DNA of 64,000 bases from Abelmoschus esculentus. Lineage: Eukaryota; Streptophyta; Magnoliopsida; Malvales; Malvaceae. The notes beneath the pieces are model-generated. The model did not search any database. It was given only the letters and a program-made list of their open reading frames with translations, and was not told where the DNA came from. The position numbers and the translations under genes were made by a program. Location of the stretch: positions 26,520,001 to 26,584,000 of the forward strand of contig JAUCBN010000003.1 in the NCBI GenBank assembly GCA_035048815.1, read 5' to 3'. This document shows positions 24,576-35,883 of this stretch, piece after piece; positions within the stretch are counted from its first letter, which is position 1, and each line of letters begins with the position of its first letter.

Positions 24576-24813
24576 TGTCAGTAATACTTATTAGGATAGA
24601 CTTCTATTCTATAAGAATTTATCATTTAAGATAAATACCTACCTTTTAAAAGTTCTATTAGTTTTATTTATTTTATCTACTTAGGTGATAGAGTTCTATC
24701 TTATTTAGGTTTTCTACTTCTTTGTAAACTCTTATTTACGAGTCTATATAATTAGACTTTAAGTTAATTAATAAAGTAACGACACAAAGCATTACTTAGA
24801 CTTTATTTCTACA
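24576..24813 (+). repeat. 3' LTR of the second Copia element
   Basis: It begins TGTCAGTAATAC and ends ttctaca. It is followed by the target duplication aattt. Confidence 0.95.
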
Positions 24814-25097
24814 AATTTGACACACATTTAAATGAGTATGTTCGTGGACATATAAACGAACACGTTTGTAATCGCCAAACAAATACTAACACTTAAAAAT
24901 AAATAAACACAAATACGATACTCTAAATGAACATGAACCGAACATAAACACTTCAAAAATAAACGAACATAAACAAAGTTTTATTTGTTTAAACTTGATT
25001 CATTTATACTCTTAAAGTTTTCAAACTCGTATATAGTTTTACTAATATAAAAATTCTCACCCTTAACATAAAATCTAGCATCCACGTATACTATACT

Positions 25098-25157
25098 TTA
25101 TTGGCTCAATGATAAGGTCATGAAGTATGCCAGCCCAAGTCATGAGTGTTGAATCCG
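25098..25157 (+). repeat. tRNA-like (SINE-head-like) sequence
   Basis: The segment ttggctcaatgataaggtc resembles a Pol III A box and gtgttgaatccg, about 45 bp later, resembles a B box. This is the layout of a tRNA-derived SINE head. No cloverleaf or body is evident; a MITE begins immediately downstream. Confidence 0.3.
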
Positions 25158-25411
25158 GGTAAAAATCTTCTACTTCTTTAACATGCCTCCATCCATGCCT
25201 CGTATTGAAATTTTTAAAAAAAAATGATTTTAAATCCTAACTCTTATTTTTTATATCCTAAATCCTATACTCTAAAAAATACATCCTACCCTAATTCCCT
25301 AAATCCTAACTACAACCCTTAACATTAAACCTAAATCTTATATTTTAAACTCTCTAATTTGAAGCGAAGACACAAATGAAAGTATAAGAAAGAGATAGAC
25401 AATTTGCGCCC
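25158..25411 (+). repeat. Telomere-word MITE, forward copy
   Basis: The left end gggtaaaaatcttctacttc is inverted at the right end (agagatagacaatttgcgcc). The interior is degenerate CCCTAAA words (cctaccctaattccctaaat). Confidence 0.7.
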
Positions 25412-26289
25412 GTCGAATCCTCCTAGTTTAGCTCTTATCCTTTGTATTTCGAAGCTGAACTTTGCCCAACTTCAGGTCTTCTCTTGGTCATCTAAAGCTG
25501 CTTCAGGTGATGCTTTTTTAAGTCAAAGCAATTAAGCATTTCAGACGAATCCCTTCCTCATGTGTTTCTCAGTTTATTTTTATTCTTGGGGTCAATGGAA
25601 CAAAACTTTAAGGTAAGCAAAAACAATAACAAAAACCCAACAACACGTGTTTTTCTCTTCTATACAGAAACAATAAATAATGGTCTAAAATGATGCTCAT
25701 TATAAGCTGCAAGTGGATTGAAGGTGAGATGAATAATGGAGGCCTGCTTCCCCATTGGGATTCTTAAGACAACTCCTTTTTAGTTGCTGAAGCATCATAC
25801 GGATTAATCTAGATCGATCAGCGTCGCACATTTAGTTTTAGTATCGGAGTCTCACGACGGGAATGAAAATTTTCTGTATATATAAGATCTCGAACTCGAA
25901 AACTGCTTAAATGAACTTTTTAAGGACGAAAACTTAATTGAGTTACTAGCATTTGCAGGCTATTATATAATATTTTCAGTGCAAATTTACCCAATATATA
26001 TAAATTATGAGGATGGTGAAGGAGGAGATGCCAACATATCACCTTTTCCAAAACGCATGTCCTTATTAATCTGTATTTTATGACCCAAGATTATCTTATA
26101 AGATATCCTTAAGGCTTAAACCGACGCATCATCCACTAATTTCTCCCAGCTTCACAAGCAAACAACATTAGCCAAAAAGTGTTAGGCCTAGCTGCTGTTA
26201 TTTGCTGACATGTACATCACCATTGCCTGCTGATGTGTTATACGGTACGTGTCGACATCTGATTGGTCCATCCCGGAAGTTCATTGTAT

Positions 26290-26391
26290 AGTCAAAGATC
26301 ATAGGCGCCAAACGTACGTTCCTTCCTTCAACGCGAGTTAGGCAAGGCCTCAGCCAATATCATCACGTTTTTGCCTTTTCTTTGTATATAT
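26290..26391 (+). promoter_or_regulatory. Putative core promoter of the LRR receptor kinase gene
   Basis: A TATA-like tatatat (26385-26391) lies about 70 bp before the ATG at 26457, with ccaat at 26354-26358. An inverted W-box core (agtcaa, 26290-26295) lies further up. W-boxes bind WRKY factors (known), which would fit a defence-type receptor; function here is inference. Confidence 0.4.
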
Positions 26392-26456
26392 TCGTCTCAA
26401 ACGCTACAGGCTTCAACTGGTGCAAATGCAAAGTGCAAACAAATCAGAGCAAAACA

Positions 26457-29400
26457 ATGGGGTTTTGCAAATTTTCCAAGTTCAGTTTCCTTTTCTTGAT
26501 CAGCTTTCTCTTTGTATCTACAGCCGAAGAGAATGCTAGACTCGACAACGATCGAGTTGCCTTGCTTTCCTTCATGTTGGGTGTCCTTTCAGACCCTGGG
26601 AACTCCCTGGAACATTGGAACACAACCAATGTACATGTTTGCAACTGGTCGGGCGTGAGTTGCAACCATGAAAGAGACCAAGTGGTGCAGCTTGACCTTA
26701 GTGGGAGGTCCCTCAAAGGCACCATTTCACCAAGTCTAGCTAATCTTTCCTCTTTGTTGGTCCTTGATTTGTCAAAAAACTTATTTCATGGCCATATCCC
26801 ACATGAGCTTGGTTCCCTCTTTCAGCTCAAACAACTTAGCTTATCATGGAATCTTCTTCAAGGAAACATCCCCTCTGAATTGGGCTCTCTTCACCAATTA
26901 GTATACCTCGATTTTGGGAGCAACCGCCTCGATGGAAACATCCCGGCTTCACTTTTCTGCAATGGATCGGATTCATTGCAGTACATAGATCTTTCCAACA
27001 ATTCTCTTAGTGGCCAAATTCCTTTGACAGGAAAATGTTCACTTAGGGAGTTGAGGTTTCTCTTGCTTTGGTCGAATAGACTCATCGGTCGAGTGCCTCG
27101 AGCCCTTTCGAACTCCTCAAAGCTTCAATGGCTTGATCTGGAGTCCAACATGTTAAGTGGGGAGTTGCCATCTGATATTATACGTGAAATGTCACAGTTG
27201 CAGTTCCTGTATCTGTCATATAATGACTTCGTTAGCCATGATGGTAACACTAACCTCGAGCCTTTTTTTGCCGCTTTGCTCAATTCTTCTAACCTTCAAG
27301 AACTAGAATTAGCCGGAAATAACCTTGGTGGACAGATACCTCCTATTATTGGTGATCTTTCTACCAATCTTGTACAGATTCATGTCGATAGTAATCGGAT
27401 AAATGGTTCGATTCCTCCTCAGATTTCGAACCTTGTGAACCTCACTCTCTTGAACTTGTCTAGCAACCTTCTGAATGGTTCCATCCCACATGAACTATGT
27501 AGAATGAAGAAACTGGAGAGAGTTTATCTATCGAATAATTCACTCTCTGGTGAGATTCCCGCAGCTCTAGGAAATGTTACACATTTGGGGCTGTTAGATT
27601 TGTCGATGAACAAGCTTTCGGGCTCGATTCCGGATAGTTTCGCCAATATCCCCCAGCTAAGAAGATTACTACTCTATGGAAACCAACTTTCAGGGACAAT
27701 TCCTTTGAGCTTAGGCAAATGTGTCAACCTGGAGATTTTGGACCTCTCTAACAATAAGCTTTCGGGGGTAATTCCCAGTGAGGTTGCTGGATTGAGGAGC
27801 TTGAAGTTGTACTTGAATTTGTCTAGCAATCACCTTCATGGACCATTGCCACTAGAGCTGAGTAAAATGGATATGGTGTTAGCCATTGATCTGTCGTCGA
27901 ATAATCTCTCGGGCACAATTCCGTCGCAACTCGGGAACTGCATTGCCCTCGAGCACCTCAACCTTTCGAGTAATTCCTTGGAAGGTGAGCTTCCTGGCTC
28001 CATAGGACAGTTGCCTTACCTTAAAGAACTCGACGTTGCTTCGAACCGGTTGAGTGGAGACATACCAGTGACATTTCAGGCATCAGCAACGCTTATGGCA
28101 ATGAACTTCTCTTTCAACAAGTTCCACGGGAACATATCAGACAAGGGGGCATTTTCATTGCTATCTATAGATTCTTTCATAGGGAATGATGGTCTTTGCG
28201 GTTCGATTGAAGGAATGCCGAAATGCCGAAAGAAACATCCTTCTCATTGGGTCATATTTTTGCCAATCATCGTCTCATTGCTTGTGGTTCCTTTATTGCT
28301 TATGTTCGGATACCGTCTGGTGTGGAATTATAAGTTCGGAAACCGACTGTCTGTTGTCGATGAAGCAGATTCTGAAGATGAAGAAATGGAAAGAAAAGAA
28401 CTCAAGTACCCAAGAATCTCATATGAACAACTCATTGAAGCAACTGGTGGATTCGGTGCATCAAGTCTAATCGGATCAGGTAGTTTTGGTCATGTATACA
28501 AAGGAATTCTTGGGGACAATACGAAAATAGCAGTCAAAGTTTTGGACACAAAGACAGCAGGGGATATTTCAGGGAGTTTCAAAAGAGAATGTCAAGTCCT
28601 AAAGCGAACCAAGCATAGAAACTTAATCAGGATCATAACTATTTGCAGCAAGCCAGATTTCAAGGCTCTAGTCCTTCCTCTGATGCCGAATGGGAGCCTA
28701 GAGAGACACCTATACCCGAGCCACAGAATAAGACACGGCCTAGATTTGATTCAGTTGGTAAACATCTGCAGTGATGTAGCCGAAGGGGTTGCTTATCTGC
28801 ACCATTACGCACCAGTTAAAGTCGTTCACTGTGATCTTAAACCGAGTAATATTCTTCTAGACGAAGACATGACTGCTCTGGTAACAGATTTCGGAATCGC
28901 AAGACTTGTCGGAGGTGTCGATGAGACTATTTCTGCAAATGATTCAATATCCTACGGCTCTGCAGATGGTTTGTTATGTGGATCTGTTGGTTATATAGCT
29001 CCTGGTATATGCATTTCCTTCTTTGTTGATTTATTTTCGATCGAAACATAACTTGATATACACCCTTTCTGTTATTACTTCCTAGTTTAGTAACACTCTC
29101 TGTTATTGATATTTCACTTGGTTACTTGCAGAATACGGAATGGGAAAACGAGCTTCAACTCAAGGGGATGTATACAGTTTCGGGGTCCTTTTGATGGAAA
29201 TCGTTTCGGGAAGGCGCCCGACCGATGACGACAAAGGTTCGAGCTTGCATGAATGGGTGAAAAGCCACTATCCTCATAAGCTCGAACCCATAGTAAAGCA
29301 AGCAGTGGCTAGGTTCAGCCCTAGTGCAATGCCAACAAGTTATGATGATAATATGTGGCGTGACGTTATTTTGGAACTGGTTGAACTTGGCCTCATGTGC

Positions 29401-29547
29401 ACACAATATAACCCTTCAACAAGACCAACCATGCTAGATGTGGCCCTCGAAATGGGACGGCTAAAGCAGTATCTCGCCAATCCGGCCTCGATGTTCACCG
29501 GAGAACCCTCTTCTAAGGATATTTCCCATCTTATCACACAACAATGA
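26457..29547 (+). CDS. LRR receptor-like serine/threonine kinase, At2g24130 type
   Basis: Two exons, 26457-29004 and 29132-29547, give 987 aa, close to the roughly 980 of the Arabidopsis At2g24130 protein. The chosen ATG opens a hydrophobic signal peptide (MGFCKFSKFSFLFLISFLFV), so the upstream in-frame residues are not needed. Next come the N-terminal cap (CNWSGVSC) and about 20 leucine-rich repeats (LDLSxNxLSG-type) to about residue 590. A membrane span (VIFLPIIVSLLVVPLLLMFG, about 597-616) follows, then the kinase. The glycine loop is GSGSFGHVYKG (about 675), the catalytic loop VVHCDLKPSNILL (about 788) and DFG is near 810. The catalytic loop has Cys instead of Arg before Asp, making it a non-RD kinase like FLS2, EFR and Xa21. 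The intron splits the activation-segment APEYG in phase 1. It is a plasma membrane receptor; the ligand is unknown. No damage seen. Confidence 0.93.
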
Positions 29548-30504
29548 CAGAAAAAACACATCCATCAGATTTCAAGAAACTCCATCATTGTATTCATTTC
29601 GTTGCTTGTAAAGTTATTCCAAGATTAACAATGGGGTCGTAGATTTTATGATTCGAACCCCGAACCATACCAAATTAAACTATAACCCTATAGATGGACG
29701 TGTTCCCTCATTTTCACTTGTTTGTGGCAAGCAATGTAGATGGATTTCCATGATAGAAATTGCAGTCAGCTTCTCTCTTTTAACCTACCATTAATAGATC
29801 AGTAATATTGCCTAAAACGACTTGATGTTAGTGGATGCCTTTAGCCCTATATTTTATCCCCACTTGAGTATATAATCATCACAATTACCATAAAAAATAA
29901 TTAATGGTTGATATGCAAATCAATATCCAATAGCACTATTTCTTAAGTTATCTGGTTTGGGTCTACCTTGCCTAGTCAAACACATTCACCAATCTGATTC
30001 TATGTTTATTTATGAATTGACCTCAATGTGTAACTAGGTATCCATCAATATCAATCTGCAGATAACATGTTCATGTCCACCTTCTTATTAGGAATTTAAA
30101 TCGTCGTCATCCGATGTGTGTTAGTCGTATCGCATCTACTACGGTTGTTTACCGATACCGGAGGCATGTATTGGTAACCTCGAGCACGTAATCTTGCCAT
30201 GTTCAAGAGAAAGGAAGCATTTCATTCCCCCTTGCAGGTTTGAACCAGTGGGGAAGCATTCTTTCTGATGATATGTTGGCGTGTCATTATCAAAAAAAAT
30301 CTGTTCGAAACTCGGATTTAACTATTTAGGTTTAACCGTCAAAAAAGTGTCCAAACTATAACTTTTTTCTTTCAAATATGTGTCTAAACTATTTTCTAGG
30401 CCAGACGGACAGTATAGTTTGAAGACTTATTTTTCGATTAAGACATCTATTTAATCCATGCAATTTTCAAGCTTAGTGGCAAGATTTTCTAGTGCAATGA
30501 TGGT
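29548..30504. other. 3' flank of the receptor kinase gene, no gene seen
   Basis: This is unique-looking AT-rich sequence with no supported open frame. The first few hundred bases are probably 3' UTR and terminator of the receptor gene. Confidence 0.5.
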
Positions 30505-31052
30505 TAGGGGCGAGCAAAACTCGACTCGACTCAAAAAAATCGAATAATTTGACTTGACTCGAGGTGAAAATACCCGACTCGTTTTGACTTGACTCGAAAT
30601 TTTATAGACTCGACTCGAAAAAATTTCAAATATAGTTCAAATTGTAAAATGAAAATTCGAATAACTCAAATAACTCAAAATTTTTAGTAATTGAAGGATT
30701 TGTTTTTAAGTTTGAGATGAGTCTCTCAACTTTTTATGATATATATACATTGATATATAAAAATATAAAAAAAAATATTACTATATATGAAAATATATAT
30801 ACATGTTTTATATGATTAGAGAAAGTCATTTATATTGGAATCAAGTCGTACAATAACATGATAAATAATTACAATTGAATATTTATAGGAACTCAAAAAC
30901 TCGACTCGATTCGACTCTACTCGAATTTCTTAAACTCGACTCGAACCGAAAAATTTCAAATAAAGTTTGAGTTGTAAAATATGACTCGTCAACTCGAATA
31001 ATTCAAAATTTTTTAACTCGATACAACTCGATTCGATCGAATACTCACCCTA
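30505..31052. repeat. hAT-type MITE (548 bp), ACTCGACTCG-rich
   Basis: It starts taggggcgagc and ends atactcaccctaa-side (ctcaccct). Flanks atgatggt (30497-30504) and acgatggt (31053-31060) match at 7 of 8 positions. The interior has many actcgactcg words in both arms. It is the same family as 12990-13495 and 37208-37660. Confidence 0.7.
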
Positions 31053-31404
31053 ACGATGGTTCATTGAATGGTAGCATACAGATATTAGGGTGAGGCTTGG
31101 TAGGTAGAAAAAGTTTAAAGAAACATATCCCTCATAGTGCTGATCCCACTTTGCTGTCAAGGAAAGCACAAACCAGACACTTAATGCTTGAGAAGATACA
31201 AGATGGAAAGTTTGAAGAATAAATAAAGGGAAGAACAATGATGAAATGACCCAACACAAGGAACTCAACGAGGAATATTAAGCATCAGCAATATGTATGA
31301 TAGGACTGAATTGTTGTCAGAAAATCAAACATGTAAAACACATTTAGCACTGCAATTTGTCAGTGGATCATGTTACAAAGGATAAACACCAGATTTTTAA
31401 TACC

Positions 31405-32160
31405 AACAATCCGTTAGTATAGCGGAATAAGATATTAAATCTCCTAAATAAATTTAAAGTTCGAATTATAACGTTTGTGAATGAAAAAAAAATGATTTAG
31501 AAGAATTACAAAAAAATATGAACTTGAGTTGGCCAATTGTATATATAGTTAGTAGGGGTGTTCAAATTCAGCTCAATGAGTACCCAACGAACCAATAAAT
31601 GACCTCTAATAGCTAGGCATGTAAATTTTACATTAAGAAAAGAAGTGTTTTTAGATGGATTTATAAGAAGAAAATAAATCTTTCCTTAAATGGTAGAATG
31701 ACAAGGTCTTTGCAAATGGAAGTCTAACTGGGAGCTTTTTTTTTTTTAATCAGCTACAGTGTTACAGTAGTATTTGTTCTAGAGTATACTCTCAACCATT
31801 AGATATTGATCACTCAGACACTATACTGGCATTACCGATACTCGAACCCATGAACTATAGGAACAACAACCGTTCGTTCTTAAATTGACTATTCCAACTT
31901 TTAACGAGAAACAATGGAAGATTATATTAACCAAGTTTTATTTATTTCTTTGTTTGATTTTTGTATATCAGTCATGTTAGTACTAATGTTTCATTTTATA
32001 GGAATTTTTACTAACAATCAATTAGTCTAATGAGATAAAACATTAAATCTCTTAAAACAAAATTAAAAATCGAATTATATCATTATGAACGAAAGAAATT
32101 AAGCTAGAAAACTTACTCTATAATGAATCTTTCTAGAGTCGATCTGAATTAACCAATCAA
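31405..32160. repeat. Two diverged copies of a short dispersed repeat
   Basis: About 31405-31500 (ccaacaatccgttagtatag, then attaaatctcctaa) is repeated at about 32010-32110 (ctaacaatcaattagtctaa, then attaaatctcttaa). No coding is seen. Confidence 0.45.
31737..31890 (-). repeat. SINE-like or short retroposon copy with poly-A end
   Basis: Read on the minus strand, a segment beginning near catgggttcgagtatcgg ends in a run of A (plus-strand T run at 31737-31748). It matches 43577-43725 through gtagtatttgttcta and gatattgatc. Two copies sharing an A-tail suggest retroposition; the 5' end is not resolved. Confidence 0.4.
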
Positions 32161-32788
32161 TATTAAAAAATTCAAAACCTATATTTTAAATAGGATTTAA
32201 ACAATCATGAGATGTGTCCTAAACACCTCCAAAAGTGAAACAATGATATGTATAGAGTTGGTGTACCTTTTCCGGAAGTTGATATTTTTGAAGTTAGGCC
32301 GAGGCTTTAAGCCTTTGCTTTCCAAACCACGCAGGTGAGGTGGGTTTAATGGTTTGTCAAGTCATTTTGGCACTGCCTTTTTCTATAAGCAAATAGGCAC
32401 CACAAGAAATTAATCATTTGAGCAACAGCAACTTCATTCTGCCTGCAACATTTCACCATCTTCAACTCTTTTTCTCTAAAACAATGTAGATATAAATTTC
32501 AAGCTTATCAAATGTAACACTGTAAACTGAATTGAAAGTATTGTCCGTAATAGGTTTCTGCAGTATTTAATCGAGATTAATCCACTAATGTATCAGATAT
32601 CGGTTGTTATACCAAAAGGCATATATATGCCACTGCATTTTTCTACTTCACCGTTTAAACAAAGATACAAGGAAATAGTTTAAAGTTTAACTGTTTCCAG
32701 TTAGACGAAATCTGAAATGGATATGTTTTGAATTCTGGTTTTTAACTACACAGAGTACAACAACAGTGTTTCAGCATTAACCTGCGGT

Positions 32789-35700
32789 TTAGTCCACCGG
32801 AACCTCGACTTCCATCTTCAAACCAGAGCTTCCAAGAATCTGCAAGAAGTGCAGTTTGAATTTGCATGTGTCAATATAAGAGCTTCCCACAATCTATGAA
32901 CAAACAGTTTTAAGACTTTGTTCTAATATTAAATGGTAAAAGTTCAAGCAATAAATTCTTCAAGTTAACAATGTATATAACAGTTTCTGAAACAATTCTA
33001 TCCTTCAAAGTTCAAACCCTTCTTCTGCCTTGACATCACATTATTAGCCTTATAAACAAGTTAAAACAAAATGAAACCGTTCAAATCCTGAAATGCCAAA
33101 AATATCACAATTAAAGCCAATGGTACCTTTACAAAGTCTGCCAGAACTAACAGGGACTCCTTAGTGTAACCCGCTTCCTCGAGAACTTGAGTCAAAACTT
33201 GCAGTATCAATAGCCAAACACAAAAGCAAATTGAGAGAAAAGCAAACAGATCTAATTTATAGTGACAAAAAGATTTAATGCCACAACACTCCGGGGTGTA
33301 TTTGCATCTCAACAGATAAAACATAATTTACAATTAGTAAAAGGAGATGTAACACCCTAAATCCATCGGATATCACATTTGAACCTTAAGCCCAAATCTT
33401 TCCTATAAAATTTCTCAACTTAATTTAGTCCAAATACAATTCCAAAATAAGAGTTATAGATTCGACCACGTAAGGTTATATGAATACACAACCTACTAAG
33501 TACAATTATTGTACCCCGTCAAACACCCCTTGCTGAAATCCCATACTGATAGTGCTCCTAAATCTCGTAATCCAACGATCAACTTATACACAAAAACAAT
33601 GATTCTAAGCGATGAGCCTACAAAACTCAATTGTACACATCTACTCTATTATACTCCATATTAATAATAAATATAAGCACGCAAGCTAGTACAAGCAACA
33701 AATTAAGATTAATAACCACGTGGTGCTATTACTAGTTGCTAAACACATGCTCAAATCATACAAGTCATCATACATGGCACACAAGACCCAACTACCCGAG
33801 ATCTCATTAACTCATCTAGGTAAAAGTACACATATCATACAACAAAAACTCTGGAGTGAGGCCCGAGTCACATAACATCGGTAACTTATACTCCTTGGGT
33901 GAGATCGGGCCACGCAGCATCGGAACATACACCTTGAGTAAGATTGAGTCACATAGCATAGGAACATATACACCCATACTTGAAATCTCCATACGAGTAT
34001 CTTCGAATGAAGCTCATGTCACACAGCATCGATAACCTTCATTCAGTATCTCTAATCATAGTGTTGCAATACACTTTCTATGGGTATCCAAATCCCATCA
34101 ATAATCGACTCAACCAATCAAATGTTTATCCATCATACAAGCAATACAATCTCAGGGATCCCCTTATTGTTGTTAATCATCAACGCATCATTAATTTTAC
34201 ATTACTGAGTTGTTAATACATTATGAAAAAATATAAAACTAATCACATTTATTATCCCTATTAGTCCACATTAATTAAGACATTAATCAAACCATTTATG
34301 ATATGTATACTTTTGCCTAGATAATCTGAGATATCGGTCTTGACTGAGCCTAAAGCGCCATGTATGATGACTTGTATGATTTGAGCATGTGTTTAGACGG
34401 CTAGTGATGACGTCATATGTTTATTAATCGCACCTTATTGCTTGTACTAGCTTGCATACTTATATTTATGATTAACATGAAGTATAATAGAGTAGATGCG
34501 TACCATTAAGTTTTGTAAGCTTACCGCTCAAAATTGTTGTTCCCATGTGTAAGTTGATCTTTGGATTGTAGGATTAAGGAATACTATCGGTATGAAATTT
34601 AAACAAGCCTGTTTGCTAGAGTACAATATTTATATTTAGTGGATTGTATGTATATTCATAGGACCTTACGTGGTCGAGTTTGTAACTCTTATTTAGAATT
34701 GTATTGATCAAGTTTATTTAGATATTTTAAATTAAATTAAAATTCTTTTGTAACAATTTAAATTATTTATTTATATTTTTAACTGTTGGGTTTAAATATT
34801 TTAAAAAATATTCTATTTTGATCAAAACCAAATTGAGAAATTTTATGGGAACAATTTGATCTTACAACATATCTTTTTACAAATAATTAAATCACAAAGA
34901 AAACAACAATTTTTAAGATTTTCTAAGATTATAACCCTTTTTTATACAACATTGATTTGTTTAGTGAGTGGTTAATGTAAGCTAGTAAAAAGAGTATGAT
35001 ACTTCATCTGATCATTTGTTTTGAAAAGTGAATTATCTCAAACTTATCCTTATAAAACAAGCTAGTTGATATTATGCAACCAAAAGAACAATAGAGTGAC
35101 ACACAAAAGAGACGAATATTCAGAAAAATCAATCAAGAATTATACTAACCTTCCTCTGGTTTGCAGATATGAATTGGCCAGTCAAATCATGCAAAACATC
35201 CAACATGTCATCAAAAGTAACTTTCCCATTGCCGTCTGAATCATACACCTTGAAAATAACTGCAGAAAAAAATTTGCAGATTTCAAATGAAATGAGAGGA
35301 GGCAATCAACTAAATTTGATATTATTTAACAAAAATATGGAATCATTACATTCAATTTTTTGTTGCAAAGGAGTATGAGGACTAAATGCAGACAAAAACG
35401 CTACGAATTCCTTGAAATTCAGTCCATCTACAATCCTCAACAATCTCTGCATAATTTCCCAATACATAAATTCGCCCAAAAGCCTTAATAACTCACTTTA
35501 TAAAGACAAGAAAAGAACAAACTATAGTTTTTAGAAAAGAAGAAGCAAATACCTGAGAGAGGGGATTGACAGCAAACTCAGGCACGGATAAGAACTCCTC
35601 GGCGGAGACGAAACCGCCTCCGTTTCGATCCAACTGACAGAATCTTTCGTATAGAGACACGATCTCCTGCTGCGAAACTGCAGATCAACCACAAAACACA

Positions 35701-35883
35701 CACACACAAACAATCAAACACGTAATCAAAGGCTTGGAAACGACTAAGAAGTAGCAAGATCAAACTTCGACAAGTAAATCTAAGCAAAATGGATGTGGAA
35801 GTGAGTCATTTACACGCGTTGTTACAATGTTGTTGTACTTCTTCGATGTCGTACTGAGTCAGCATCGACGAAGAGTTGCCCAT
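32789..35883 (-). CDS. Calcineurin B-like EF-hand protein (At3g18430 type)
   Basis: Six exons on the minus strand: 35883-35814, 35677-35553, 35446-35350, 35259-35150, 33201-33127 and 32839-32789. They total 528 nt, or 175 aa, the length I recall for At3g18430. The protein opens MGNSSSMLTQYDIEEVQQHC with a possible N-myristoylation glycine. EF-hand segments include RFCQLDRNGGGFVSAEEF (about residues 35-52) and KVYDSDGNGKVTFDDML (about 99-115); the others are weaker. It ends EVEVPVD. These proteins are predicted Ca2+ sensors resembling the calcineurin regulatory subunit; their target in plants, which lack a classical calcineurin A, is unclear. Odd point: the acceptor before exon 5 reads TG, not AG (plus strand 33202-33203), while using the next AG (after GCAAG) would give an early stop. 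Intron 4 is nearly 2 kb and holds a large inverted repeat. Confidence 0.85.
33348..34870. repeat. Large inverted repeat (about 0.5-kb arms) in intron 4 of the calcineurin B-like gene
   Basis: The left arm (33348 to about 33842) is the imperfect reverse complement of about 34300-34870. Examples: tcgaccacgtaaggttatat near 33470 against ccttacgtggtcga near 34662, and an uninterrupted match of about 39 bp starting taaacacatgctcaaatcat near 33740 against 34357-34396. The left outer end begins TGTAACACCCTAAA, an LTR-like start. The right arm has about 100 bp extra near 34710-34800. The loop of about 460 bp contains short tandem phrases (gagtcacataacatcgg-like). It may be two LTR fragments in opposite orientation or a foldback element. 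Confidence 0.8.

Larger units (their letters stand above)
19854..24813 (+). mobile_element. Ty1/Copia LTR retrotransposon, full structure, coding region decayed
   Basis: Two 238-bp LTRs flank a primer-binding site (tggtatcaaagtc, 20092) and a polypurine tract (gaaggggag, 24567-24575). A perfect 5-bp target duplication aattt occurs at 19849-19853 and 24814-24818. Gag starts at 20171 (MTNLDPSNSEVSS; NGHNYLSWS) and holds a CCHC knuckle (CEHCKKMGHVKDQC, near 20937). Protease follows near 21197 (NSGATDHMTGN), then integrase (IHIDIWGP near 21774; TPQQNRVAERKN near 22050), reverse transcriptase (YVDDIIVTGDD near 23613) and RNase H (DRTKHIEIDRHF near 24381). Stops at 20405, 20609, 21380 and many more, with frameshifts, break every domain. 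About 17 LTR differences in 238 bp make it older than the element at 1115-5258. Confidence 0.95.
19630..25013. repeat. TIR element (family C), split by the second Copia element
   Basis: The left end aagagtataaataaat (about 19630) is inverted at the right end (atttatactctt, about 25002-25013). Left (19630-19853) and right (24819-25013) halves match the repeat at 54878-55510 (tcgtataacgtttgtttatt versus tcgtataaagttcgtttatt). The Copia element sits between them; the other copy reads straight through the site as accattttgacaaata. No protein coding is seen in the element itself. Confidence 0.65.

Noticed and set aside
25098..25157. A functional tRNA gene
   Set aside because: Only box-like stretches are present; no acceptor stem or anticodon arm can be drawn.
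26382..26456. Longer N-terminus for the receptor kinase
   Set aside because: It lacks an ATG and would place extra residues before a clear signal peptide; the ATG at 26457 is preferred.
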